NCBI RefSeq assembly: GCF_900157385.1
Contig: NZ_LT717701.1
Span: 1,523,772 to 1,587,771, forward strand
Length of the DNA stretch: 64,000 bases
From: Mycobacterium terramassiliense
GTDB taxonomy: Bacteria > Actinomycetota > Actinomycetes > Mycobacteriales > Mycobacteriaceae
Reading direction: 5' to 3'
Shown: piece after piece, positions 49,876 to 57,628 of the stretch
Layout: each line of letters starts with the position of its first letter
Numbering within the stretch: position 1 is the first letter of the stretch
Made by a program: the position numbers and the translations under genes
The notes under the pieces: generated by a model
The model's database searches: none
What the model was told of the DNA's origin: nothing
Seen by the model: only the letters and a program-made list of their open reading frames with translations

Positions 49876-51850
49876 GGGGCATTCGTCGCGGTACTCGGCC
49901 TACACCGGCGGGCCCGACCCGCTGGCGCCGCCGGTGGATCTGCGCGAGGCGCTCGAACAGATCGGTCAGGACGTGATGGCCGGCACCTCACCACGGCGTG
50001 CGCTGTCCGAGTTGCTGCGCCGCGGCACCAAGAACATGCCCGGGGCCGACCGGCTGGCGGCCGAGGCGAACAAGCGGCGACGGGACCTGTTGCGCCGCAA
50101 CAACTTGGACGGCACCCTGCAAGAGATCAAGAAGCTGCTCGACGAGGCCGTGCTGGCCGAGCGCAAGGAGTTGGCCCGCGCGCTGGACGACGACGCCCGC
50201 TTCGGCGAGCTGCAACTGGACGCGTTGCCCGCCTCGCCGGCGAAGGCCGTGCAGGAGCTGTCCGACTACGACTGGCGCAGCGACGAGGCCCGCGAAAAGT
50301 ACGAGCAGATCAGGGATTTGCTCGGCCGCGAGATGCTGGACCAACGCTTCGCCGGCATGAAGCAGGCGCTGGAGGGCGCCACCGACGAGGATCGCCAGCG
50401 GGTCAACGAGATGCTGGACGACCTCAACCAGCTGCTGGACAAGCACGCCCGCGGCCAGGACTCGCAACAGGACTTCGAAGAATTCATGGACAAGCACGGC
50501 GAGTTCTTCCCGGAGAACCCGCGCAATGTCGAGGAGCTGCTCGACTCGCTGGCCAAGCGCGCGGCCGCGGCACAGCGCTTCCGCAACAGCCTGAGCCCCG
50601 ATCAGCGCGCCGAGCTGGATGCCTTGGCGCAGCAGGCATTTGGGTCACCGGCGTTGATGGAAGCATTGGGACGCCTCGATGCGCACCTGCAGGCGGCGCG
50701 GCCCGGTGAAGACTGGACCGGGTCCGAGCAATTCTCCGGAGACAACCCGTTCGGCATGGGCGAGGGCACGCAGGCGATCTCGGACATCGCCGAGCTGGAG
50801 CAGCTGGCCGAGCAGCTGTCGCAGAGCTATCCCGGCGCCACCATGGACGACGTCGACCTCGACGCGCTGGCACGCCAACTCGGCGACCAGGCGGCCATCG
50901 ATGCCCGCACCCTCGCCGAACTCGAACGGGCGCTGGTCAATCAGGGGTTCCTGGACCGCGGTTCCGACGGACAGTGGCGCCTCTCCCCCAAAGCGATGCG
51001 CAGGCTGGGCGAGACGGCGTTACGCGATGTGGTGCAACAGCTTTCCGGGCGCCGCGGCGAGCGGGATCACCGGCGCGCCGGGGCCGCCGGTGAGCTGACC
51101 GGTGCCACCCGGCCCTGGCAATTCGGTGACACCGAGCCGTGGAACATCTCCCGCACGCTGACGAACGCGGTGCTGCGGCAGTCGGGGACGGCGACCGTCA
51201 AAGATCCTGTCGGTCCCATCCGGATCACCGTCGACGACGTCGAGGTCTCCGAGACCGAAACGCGCACGCAGGCCGCCGTGGCGTTGTTGGTGGACACCTC
51301 GTTTTCGATGGTGATGGAGAATCGCTGGCTGCCGATGAAGCAGACGGCGCTCGCACTCAACCACCTGGTGTGCACCCGTTTTCGTTCGGATGCCTTGCAG
51401 ATCATCGCCTTTGGCCGATACGCCCGGACCGTGACGGCCGCCGAGCTCACCGGCCTGGAAGGTGTCTACGAGCAGGGCACCAACCTGCATCATGCGCTGG
51501 CGCTCGCGGGTCGCCACCTGCGCCGGCACCCCAACGCGCAGCCCGTCGTGCTGGTGGTGACCGACGGCGAGCCGACCGCGCACCTGGAGGATTTCGACGG
51601 TGATGGCTCCGCGGTTTTCTTCGACTACCCGCCGCACCCGCGGACCATCGCCCACACCGTGCGGGGATTCGACGACATGGCAAGGCTCGGCGCGCAGGTG
51701 ACGATCTTCCGGCTCGGCGACGACCCCGGCCTGGCCCGGTTTATCGACCAGGTCGCCCGGCGCGTGGAGGGGCGCGTCGTGGTCCCCGATGTCGACGGAC
51801 TGGGCGCCGCCGTGGTGGGTGACTATCTGCGGTCTCGGCGCCGCCGCTAA
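49868..51850 (+). CDS. VWA-domain protein, partner of the MoxR-like ATPase (Rv0959 type)
   Basis: A 660-residue protein. The first 420 or so residues are helical and charged (coiled-coil-like, e.g. LDEAVLAERKELARALDDDA). The C-terminal 230 residues form a von Willebrand A domain with the MIDAS motif DTSFSM in VALLVDTSFSMVMENRW, a later Thr, and VLVVTDGEPTAH as the third MIDAS loop, so metal binding looks intact. The ATG at 49868 lies inside the end of the ATPase gene (eight-base overlap), which is strong evidence for a complex of the two. MoxR-VWA pairs usually assemble or activate enzymes. It matches Rv0959. Confidence 0.92.
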   Translation: MARGHSSRYSAYTGGPDPLAPPVDLREALEQIGQDVMAGTSPRRALSELLRRGTKNMPGADRLAAEANKRRRDLLRRNNLDGTLQEIKKLLDEAVLAERKELARALDDDARFGELQLDALPASPAKAVQELSDYDWRSDEAREKYEQIRDLLGREMLDQRFAGMKQALEGATDEDRQRVNEMLDDLNQLLDKHARGQDSQQDFEEFMDKHGEFFPENPRNVEELLDSLAKRAAAAQRFRNSLSPDQRAELDALAQQAFGSPALMEALGRLDAHLQAARPGEDWTGSEQFSGDNPFGMGEGTQAISDIAELEQLAEQLSQSYPGATMDDVDLDALARQLGDQAAIDARTLAELERALVNQGFLDRGSDGQWRLSPKAMRRLGETALRDVVQQLSGRRGERDHRRAGAAGELTGATRPWQFGDTEPWNISRTLTNAVLRQSGTATVKDPVGPIRITVDDVEVSETETRTQAAVALLVDTSFSMVMENRWLPMKQTALALNHLVCTRFRSDALQIIAFGRYARTVTAAELTGLEGVYEQGTNLHHALALAGRHLRRHPNAQPVVLVVTDGEPTAHLEDFDGDGSAVFFDYPPHPRTIAHTVRGFDDMARLGAQVTIFRLGDDPGLARFIDQVARRVEGRVVVPDVDGLGAAVVGDYLRSRRRR

Positions 51851-51909
51851 TCCCTCAGTGGAATAGATGCTTCCCCGACCGGGTTGTCGGGCGAAGAAGG
51901 AGGAGATGC

Positions 51910-52758
51910 ATGAGCAAGGTTCCAACGATCGAACTCAACGATGGTGTGAGCATCCCGCAACTGGGCTTCGGCGTGTTCCAGATCAAGCCCGAGGAGACCG
52001 CGGCGGCCGTCAAGCGCGCCCTCGAGATCGGGTACCGGCACATCGACACCGCGGAGATGTATGGAAACGAGAAGGAAGTGGCCCAGGGCATCCGCGACGC
52101 CGGGCTCGACCGCTCCGAGGTGTTCGTTACCAGCAAGCTGAACAACGGCTTTCACAAGCCCGACGATGCGCGCCGCGCCTTCGACACGACCCTCGAGGCC
52201 TTACAGTCCGATTACGTCGACCTGTTCCTCATTCACTGGCCACTGCCCACGCTCTATGGCGGCGACTTCGTCTCCACCTGGAAAGTCCTCGAAGAGTTCG
52301 CCAAGGACGGCCGCGCCCGCAGCATCGGAGTTTCGAACTTCCAGACCGCGCATCTGGAAAGGCTCGCCGCGGAAACCGAGACCGTCCCGGCGGTCAACCA
52401 GATCGAGGTGCATCCGTACTTCGGCAATGAGCAGGTGCGCACCTACGGCCGCGATCATGGCATCGTCACCGAGGCGTGGTCGCCGATCGCCCAAGGCAAG
52501 GTGCTCGGCGATCCCGAGATCAACCGCATCGCCGACGCCCGCGGCAAATCGCCGGCGCAGGTGGTGTTGCGCTGGCACATCCAGCGCGGCGACGTCGTCT
52601 TTCCCAAATCGGTGACGCCGGAACGCATCCAGGCCAACTTCGAGCTATTCGACTTCGAACTGGACGATTCGGACATGGCGGCGATCTCGGCGCTGGACAA
52701 GGGCGAAGCGGGCAGGCGGGGCCCCAACCCCGACAAGTTCGACTACGTGCCGGGCTGA
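51910..52758 (+). CDS. Aldo-keto reductase
   Basis: A 282-residue NADPH-dependent reductase with the AKR barrel. Catalytic residues are Asp and Tyr in YRHIDTAEMYGNEKEV, Lys in FVTSKLNNGFH and His in LFLIHWPLPTLYGG. The NADPH site is near PKSVTPERIQANFELFDFEL. It resembles the 2,5-diketo-D-gluconate reductase group (Rv2971-like). The ATG at 51910 follows AAGGAGG with good spacing. It is 59 bp after the VWA gene on the same strand. Substrate cannot be named; detoxification of dicarbonyls such as methylglyoxal is common in the group. Confidence 0.92.
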   Translation: MSKVPTIELNDGVSIPQLGFGVFQIKPEETAAAVKRALEIGYRHIDTAEMYGNEKEVAQGIRDAGLDRSEVFVTSKLNNGFHKPDDARRAFDTTLEALQSDYVDLFLIHWPLPTLYGGDFVSTWKVLEEFAKDGRARSIGVSNFQTAHLERLAAETETVPAVNQIEVHPYFGNEQVRTYGRDHGIVTEAWSPIAQGKVLGDPEINRIADARGKSPAQVVLRWHIQRGDVVFPKSVTPERIQANFELFDFELDDSDMAAISALDKGEAGRRGPNPDKFDYVPG

Positions 52759-52803
52759 GCAACGCCCGGCGGAGCGCCTGCGCCGCAAGGCTTCCGGAAG
52801 AAG

Positions 52804-53415
52804 CTACCCGCGGGGGCGCCGCGCCTTGCGCTTGATGCCCACACCGCCCCACAACGAGAATCCGTAAATGTTGACCTTCGGCGCGCCGGGCGTCCCCTCG
52901 CCGAGCACGCTGTGGTCAAAGCCGCCCATCACGCCGTGCCCGTGGATCTCGACATTGACCTCGGGCGGCAGCAGGATGTTCTGCGCGCCCATGATCGAGA
53001 TCGCGTGGATGTCGACCTCGGTGGAGGTGAAGTCGGCGTAACGCAGGTCCACCACTCCGGTTCCCCAGAAGGTGAAGGTGGTGAGCTTCTTCGGGACGTT
53101 CCACCGGCCGCGCCGCTCGAAATTGCTCATCAACGCCAGCAGCAACATCGACGGCGCCGGATTGGGTTTGCCGCCCCTGCGCGGGCTCAGCATCGCGCCG
53201 GGCAGATCGGCCCGCAGCTCGTCGAGTTCCTCGTAGGTGGTCGCGGCGTACGCCCGCGTCAGGCGGTCCTCGTAATCCTTCAGCTGCAACCGGCCCTGCT
53301 CGGCCGCATACGCCAGCAGCTGCGCGACCTGAATGCGATCCGTATCGGCCGCGCGCGACGATTCGTCACGCGTGTCCTGGGGATCGCGGGTATCGCGCTG
53401 CGCGGAGTTGCTCAT
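52804..53415 (-). CDS. DUF1707 and LiaF-like domain protein (Rv0966c type)
   Basis: About 203 residues. DUF1707 covers about 30-80 (RIQVAQLLAYAAEQGRLQLK, then ATTYEELDELRADLP), a small helical domain common in actinobacterial membrane-stress proteins. The second half is a beta-rich LiaF/DUF2154-like domain (VVDLRYADFTSTEVDIHAIS, then LLPPEVNVEIHGHGVMGGFD). No membrane helix is evident, so it is probably cytoplasmic or membrane-associated. The start is one of two adjacent ATGs (53418 or 53415). It ends in a basic RKARRPRG. It is convergent with the aldo-keto reductase. The function is not known. Confidence 0.85.
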   Translation of the reverse strand: MSNSAQRDTRDPQDTRDESSRAADTDRIQVAQLLAYAAEQGRLQLKDYEDRLTRAYAATTYEELDELRADLPGAMLSPRRGGKPNPAPSMLLLALMSNFERRGRWNVPKKLTTFTFWGTGVVDLRYADFTSTEVDIHAISIMGAQNILLPPEVNVEIHGHGVMGGFDHSVLGEGTPGAPKVNIYGFSLWGGVGIKRKARRPRG

Positions 53416-53528
53416 CATCCACGAGCGTACGACGTAGAAGTTTTGCTGCAAGTGGGTTGGCTAAACTGCAACGTTCTTCCCACGTCGGGCCCCTGCCTCG
53501 GGGTCTTTTGCGCAGGTCGCGCGGCCCG

Positions 53529-54461
53529 TTAGACGTTTGCCCAACTAGGCGGGCGCTTCTGCAGGAACGCCAGCATGCCTTCGCGGGCTTCGTCGGACGC
53601 GAACAGCCTGGCCGACTCCTCGGTGAGCCGTTCGGCGTCGCGGTCGAAGCCCTCCAGCACGGCGGCGGTGGTCAGCGCCTTCGACGCGGCAAGCCCCTGC
53701 GGCGAACCGCGGCTCACGTCGGCTACCAACTTCTCCACCGCGGCGTCGACGTCGTCGACCGCCATCGTGATGAGGCCAATCTCCGCGGCTTCCACCGCAC
53801 CGAACGTCTCGCCAGTGAGGTAGTAGCGCGCCGCGGCCCGCGCCGAGATCTTCGGCAGCAGCGTCAGCGAGATGATCGACGGGGCGACGCCGATCCGGGC
53901 CTCGGTCAGCGCGAAGGTGCAGCGCGGGCCGCCGACCACGATGTCGCAGGCGCCGACCAACCCGAAGCCGCCGGCCCGGACATGCCCGTTGACGGCTGCG
54001 ATCACCGGCAGCGGCGCGGAGACGATGGCGCGCAGCAGCGCGGTCATTTCGCGGGCCCGGGCCACGGCCATGTCGAATGCAGATGGTGGCGACCCGCTTC
54101 GCCCGGCTTCGCCGCCCTCGCGATCGCCACGGGCAGATGGTGGCGACCCGCTTCGCCCGGCTTCGCCGCCCTCGCGATCGCCACGGGCAGATGGTGGCGA
54201 CCCGCTTCGCCCGGCTTCGCCGCCCTCGCGATCGCCACGGGCGGCCTCACTGAGGTCCGCCCCGGCGCAGAAGGTGCCGCCGGTGTGGCCCAACACCACG
54301 ACCCGCACCGCGGGATCGGCCGCGGCGTCACGCAGGCCCTGGTGCAGTTGGCTGACCAGGGCGGTGGAAAGGGCGTTGCGGTTGTGCGGTGAGTTCAGCG
54401 TCAGCCGCGCGAAGGGGCCGCCGGTGTCGGCCGGGCCGGCGTATTCGACAAGCGTGTCCAT
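53529..54461 (-). CDS. echA7: Enoyl-CoA hydratase EchA7 with a repeat insertion
   Basis: A 310-residue crotonase, last gene of a six-gene operon. Family landmarks are TFCAGADLSEA, AAVNGHVRAGGFGLVGACDI and EARIGVAPSIISLTLLPK. Compared with the usual length of about 265 residues it is about 45 longer. The extra part is exactly three 18-residue repeats of ARGDREGGEAGRSGSPPS at residues 74-127, right after the oxyanion-loop segment AGADLSEA and before the helix MAVARAREM. The insert is encoded by three tandem 54-bp REP-like repeats and keeps the frame, so a hydrophilic loop is expected. The start is the ATG at 54461, 10 bp after fadE12. It matches Rv0971c. Confidence 0.9.
   Translation of the reverse strand: MDTLVEYAGPADTGGPFARLTLNSPHNRNALSTALVSQLHQGLRDAAADPAVRVVVLGHTGGTFCAGADLSEAARGDREGGEAGRSGSPPSARGDREGGEAGRSGSPPSARGDREGGEAGRSGSPPSAFDMAVARAREMTALLRAIVSAPLPVIAAVNGHVRAGGFGLVGACDIVVGGPRCTFALTEARIGVAPSIISLTLLPKISARAAARYYLTGETFGAVEAAEIGLITMAVDDVDAAVEKLVADVSRGSPQGLAASKALTTAAVLEGFDRDAERLTEESARLFASDEAREGMLAFLQKRPPSWANV
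54079..54240. repeat. Three tandem 54-bp REP-like repeats inside echA7
   Basis: Perfect copies start at 54079, 54133 and 54187. Each contains CCCGCTTCGCCCGGCTTCGC, the core of the dispersed hairpin repeat, flanked by pairing arms TGGCGA and TCGCCA. The period is a multiple of three and codes for an 18-residue unit on the minus strand. Confidence 0.95.
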
Positions 54462-54471
54462 CGGCGGGGCT

Positions 54472-55647
54472 TCAGTAGCTTCGGGGCAGGCCCAGCGAAG
54501 TCTGCGCGACGAAGTTCAGCACCATCTCGCGACTGATCGGGGCGATGCGCCCGAGCCGGGCCGAGGCGAGCATGGCCGCCACGCCGTACTCCTTGGTCAG
54601 CCCGTTGCCGCCCATCGATTGAACGGCCTGGTCGACCGAGCGGGTGGCCGCCTCGGCCGCCGCGTACTTGGCCATGTTCGCCGCCTCGGCAGCGCCCGCG
54701 TCGTCGCCGTTGTCGTAGAGCGTCGCGGCCTTCTGCATCATCAGTTTGGCGAGTTCGACCTCAATGTGGCACTGCGCCAACGGGTGTGACAAGCCCTGGT
54801 GCGCGCCGATGGGAGTGGACCAGACCTGGCGGGTCTTGACGTAGTCGACGGCCTTGTTCAGGGCGAAGCGTCCCATACCCACCGAGCTGGCCGCTCCCAT
54901 GATGCGTTCGGGATTCAGGCCGGCGAAAAGCTGTGCGATGGCGGCGTCTTGGGCCCCGACCAGAGCATCGCTGGGCAGCCGGACGTCGTCGAGGAAGACC
55001 TGGAATTGGCGTTCGGGGCTGATCAGCTCCATCTCGATCGGGGTGTAGGTGAAGCCGGGCGCGTCGGTGGGCACCACGAACAGCGCCGGGCGGAGAGATT
55101 CGGACTTGGCCCCTCCCTCTTTGAAGGCGCGTGCCACCACCAGCACCGCCTGCGCCTGGTCGATGCCGGAGATGTAGACCTTCTGCCCCTTGAGGATCCA
55201 GTCGCCGCCGTCGCGGCGGGCGGTCGTGGTGATCTTGTGCGAGTTGGAGCCGGCGTCGGGCTCGGTGATGGCGAACGCCATCGTCAGCGAGCCATCGGCG
55301 ATGGCGGGGATCCAGCGCTTCTTCTGCTCCTCGGTGCCGAACTTGCTGATAATGGTGCCGTTGATGGCGGGCGACACCACCATCAGGAGCAGCGCGCTGC
55401 CCGCGGCCGCCATCTCTTCCATCACCAGCGACAGCTCGTACATTCCGGCGCCGCCGCCGCCGTACTCCTCGGGAAGGTTCACTCCGAGGAAGCCGAGTTT
55501 GCCTGCCTCCGACCACAATTCGGTGGTGTGCTCGTGCGCGCGGGCCTTCTCGAGGTAGTACTCGCTGCCGTAGTTAGCCGCCCACTCGGACACCGCCTTG
55601 CGCAGCGCCCGGCGCTCCTCGTTCTCGATGAAGCTGCTGTCGGTCAC
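54472..55647 (-). CDS. fadE12: Acyl-CoA dehydrogenase FadE12
   Basis: A 391-residue FAD enzyme that desaturates acyl-CoA at the alpha-beta position. It has FLGVNLPEEYGGGGAG, the FAD-binding AFAITEPDAGSNSHK and KVYISGIDQAQAVLVVA stretches, and a catalytic-type Glu in NPERIMGAASSVG, the position used by isovaleryl-CoA-type dehydrogenases. At the alternative position there is a Ser (IAPISREM), so the first is preferred. The GTG start overlaps the accA2 stop by four bases. The end is near QTSLGLPRSY. It lies between accA2 and echA7. It matches Rv0972c. A branched or terpenoid acyl-CoA is the likely substrate type, from context only. Confidence 0.93.
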   Translation of the reverse strand: MTDSSFIENEERRALRKAVSEWAANYGSEYYLEKARAHEHTTELWSEAGKLGFLGVNLPEEYGGGGAGMYELSLVMEEMAAAGSALLLMVVSPAINGTIISKFGTEEQKKRWIPAIADGSLTMAFAITEPDAGSNSHKITTTARRDGGDWILKGQKVYISGIDQAQAVLVVARAFKEGGAKSESLRPALFVVPTDAPGFTYTPIEMELISPERQFQVFLDDVRLPSDALVGAQDAAIAQLFAGLNPERIMGAASSVGMGRFALNKAVDYVKTRQVWSTPIGAHQGLSHPLAQCHIEVELAKLMMQKAATLYDNGDDAGAAEAANMAKYAAAEAATRSVDQAVQSMGGNGLTKEYGVAAMLASARLGRIAPISREMVLNFVAQTSLGLPRSY

Positions 55648-57623
55648 TGTCCATCTCCTTCTGGTTGGGGCGCTTCCACTCGCGCCAGGACGGCGCCCAC
55701 TTCGACTTGCTGACCGGTTTCGACGTTGAGCTCGGCGAGCACGCCGTCGGAGGGCGCGGTGATGGTGTGTTCCATCTTCATCGCCTCCAACCAGATCAGT
55801 GGCTGCCCGGCGGTGACGGTGTCGCCGATCGCGGCGCCGAGGCGAATGACGTTGCCGGGCATGGGCGCCACCAGGGAACCCTTTTCCACGGTCGAACCCG
55901 GCTCCGGGAACCGGGGCAGCGCGATTAGGTGAACGGGTCCGCGTGCCGAGTCGACATAGACGTCGTCACCGTGTCGGGCGACCGCGAAGGTGTGCTCCAC
56001 CCCGTCGTCGGCGAGGGTGACCCGGTCCGCCGTAGCGGAAACCAGCCGCACCGTCGCGTCGCCCGGCAGCGTCAATCCGGTCCTGGTGAACCGGTATTCG
56101 ACATGCTGCTCGGTGTCGCTGTCGTCGCGATAGGTCTTGACCTGACACCCCGAGGCGAGGTTTCGCCAGCCGCTGGGGACCGGGCCGAGGACGGGGGCGA
56201 CAGCGCGATTGTGGGCGGCGTCGGCCAGGGCGGCGGCGATTGCGGACAACCGTACGCCCGCGGCGTCGGCCAGGGGCGCCGACAACTTGTCCAGGCCGTG
56301 CGTGTCGAAAAACGCTGTGTCGGTGGCGCCGTCGAGGAACGCGGGGTGGCGCAGCACGTTGACCAGGAGCTCGCGGTTGGTGCGCACGCCGTGCAGGCGG
56401 GCGCGGGCCAGCGCGTCGGCGAGGACCAGCGCCGACTGCCGGCGCGTCGGGGCGTAGGAGATGACCTTGGCCAGCATCGGGTCGTAGTGGATCGACACGG
56501 TGACTCCGTCCACGATCCCGGAGTCCAGGCGGATGCCGGTCCGGTGACCCAACGAGGTGAACTCGGTTCGCACTGCCGGTACGTCGATCGCGTGCATGAC
56601 GCCGGCCTGGGGCTGCCAGCCGCGGGCGGGGTCCTCGGCGTAGAGCCGGGCCTCGATCGAATGCCCCCGGGCGGTAGGGGGTTCGGCATCGAGCCGGCCA
56701 CCTTCGGCGATCGTGAGCTGCAGCTCGACCAGGTCGAGCCCGGTGGTCTCTTCGGTCACCGGGTGCTCGACCTGCAGGCGGGTGTTCATCTCCAGGAAGT
56801 AGAACTCCCCGTCATCGTCGGCGAGGAACTCCACCGTCCCGGCGCCCGTGTAGCCGATCGCGGAGGCGGCCAGCCGGGCCGCGTCGAACAGCTTGGCCCG
56901 CATCCCGGGAACGCGCTCGACCAGCGGCGAGGGGGCCTCCTCGATGATCTTTTGGTGGCGGCGCTGAATCGAGCACTCCCGCTCCCCGACGGCCCAGACG
57001 GTGCCGTGGGTGTCGGCCATGACCTGGACCTCGATGTGATGACCGGTGGGCAGGTAACGCTCGCAGAAGACGGTCGGGTCGCCGAATGCCGACTGCGCCT
57101 CACGCCGGGCGGCCTCGACTTCGCCGGCGAGCGAAGACAATTCGTGGACTACCCGCATCCCGCGGCCGCCGCCGCCCGCCGAGGCCTTGACCAGTACCGG
57201 CAGCTGCGCCTCGGTGATGGCGTCAGGGTCGAGTTCGTCGAGTACCGGAACCCCGGCGGCGGCCATCAGTTTCTTGGACTCGATCTTGGAGCCCATCGCC
57301 CGCACCGCATCCACCGGCGGCCCCACCCAGGTCAGGCCCGCCTGCAGCACGGCGGCCGCGAAATGGGCGTTCTCGGAAAGGAACCCGTAGCCGGGATGCA
57401 CCGCGTCGGCACCCGCGGCGCGGGCGGCGGCGATGATCGCCTCGGCGTTGAGATAGTCGTTCGTCTTTTCCAGCCGCACCCGCGCGTCGGCCTCGGCCAC
57501 GTGCGGCGCGGCGGCGTCGGGGTCGGTGTAGACGGCGACGGTGCCCAGGCCCAGCCGGCGGCAGGTGGCGAACACGCGCCGGGCGATCTCGCCGCGGTTG
57601 GCGACCAGCACTCGAGTAACCAT
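55644..57623 (-). CDS. accA2: Acyl-CoA carboxylase alpha subunit AccA2 (biotin carboxylase + BCCP)
   Basis: A 659-residue subunit. The biotin carboxylase part (1-450) has VANRGEIARRVFATCRRLGL, KASAGGGGRGMRVVHE as the ATP-grasp loop and EMNTRLQVEHPVTEETTGLD. The C-terminal biotin carrier domain has the biotinylation site EAMKMEHTI. It carboxylates biotin with bicarbonate and ATP; AccD2 then transfers CO2 to an acyl-CoA. The ATG at 57623 is 5 bp after the accD2 stop. The frame continues upstream as shadow of accD2. It matches Rv0973c. A middle region with DADTEQH-like low conservation is normal for this subunit. Confidence 0.95.
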   Translation of the reverse strand: MVTRVLVANRGEIARRVFATCRRLGLGTVAVYTDPDAAAPHVAEADARVRLEKTNDYLNAEAIIAAARAAGADAVHPGYGFLSENAHFAAAVLQAGLTWVGPPVDAVRAMGSKIESKKLMAAAGVPVLDELDPDAITEAQLPVLVKASAGGGGRGMRVVHELSSLAGEVEAARREAQSAFGDPTVFCERYLPTGHHIEVQVMADTHGTVWAVGERECSIQRRHQKIIEEAPSPLVERVPGMRAKLFDAARLAASAIGYTGAGTVEFLADDDGEFYFLEMNTRLQVEHPVTEETTGLDLVELQLTIAEGGRLDAEPPTARGHSIEARLYAEDPARGWQPQAGVMHAIDVPAVRTEFTSLGHRTGIRLDSGIVDGVTVSIHYDPMLAKVISYAPTRRQSALVLADALARARLHGVRTNRELLVNVLRHPAFLDGATDTAFFDTHGLDKLSAPLADAAGVRLSAIAAALADAAHNRAVAPVLGPVPSGWRNLASGCQVKTYRDDSDTEQHVEYRFTRTGLTLPGDATVRLVSATADRVTLADDGVEHTFAVARHGDDVYVDSARGPVHLIALPRFPEPGSTVEKGSLVAPMPGNVIRLGAAIGDTVTAGQPLIWLEAMKMEHTITAPSDGVLAELNVETGQQVEVGAVLARVEAPQPEGDGQ

Positions 57624-57628
57624 CGGGC

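Noticed and set aside
54079..54240. CRISPR-like array
   Set aside because: The 54-bp units are directly tandem without variable spacers and lie in a coding sequence.
53872..54789. Plus-strand frame containing repeated GGDPLRPASPPSRSPR units
   Set aside because: It is the reverse reading of the echA7 repeat and of fadE12; echA7 on the minus strand is clearly the gene.
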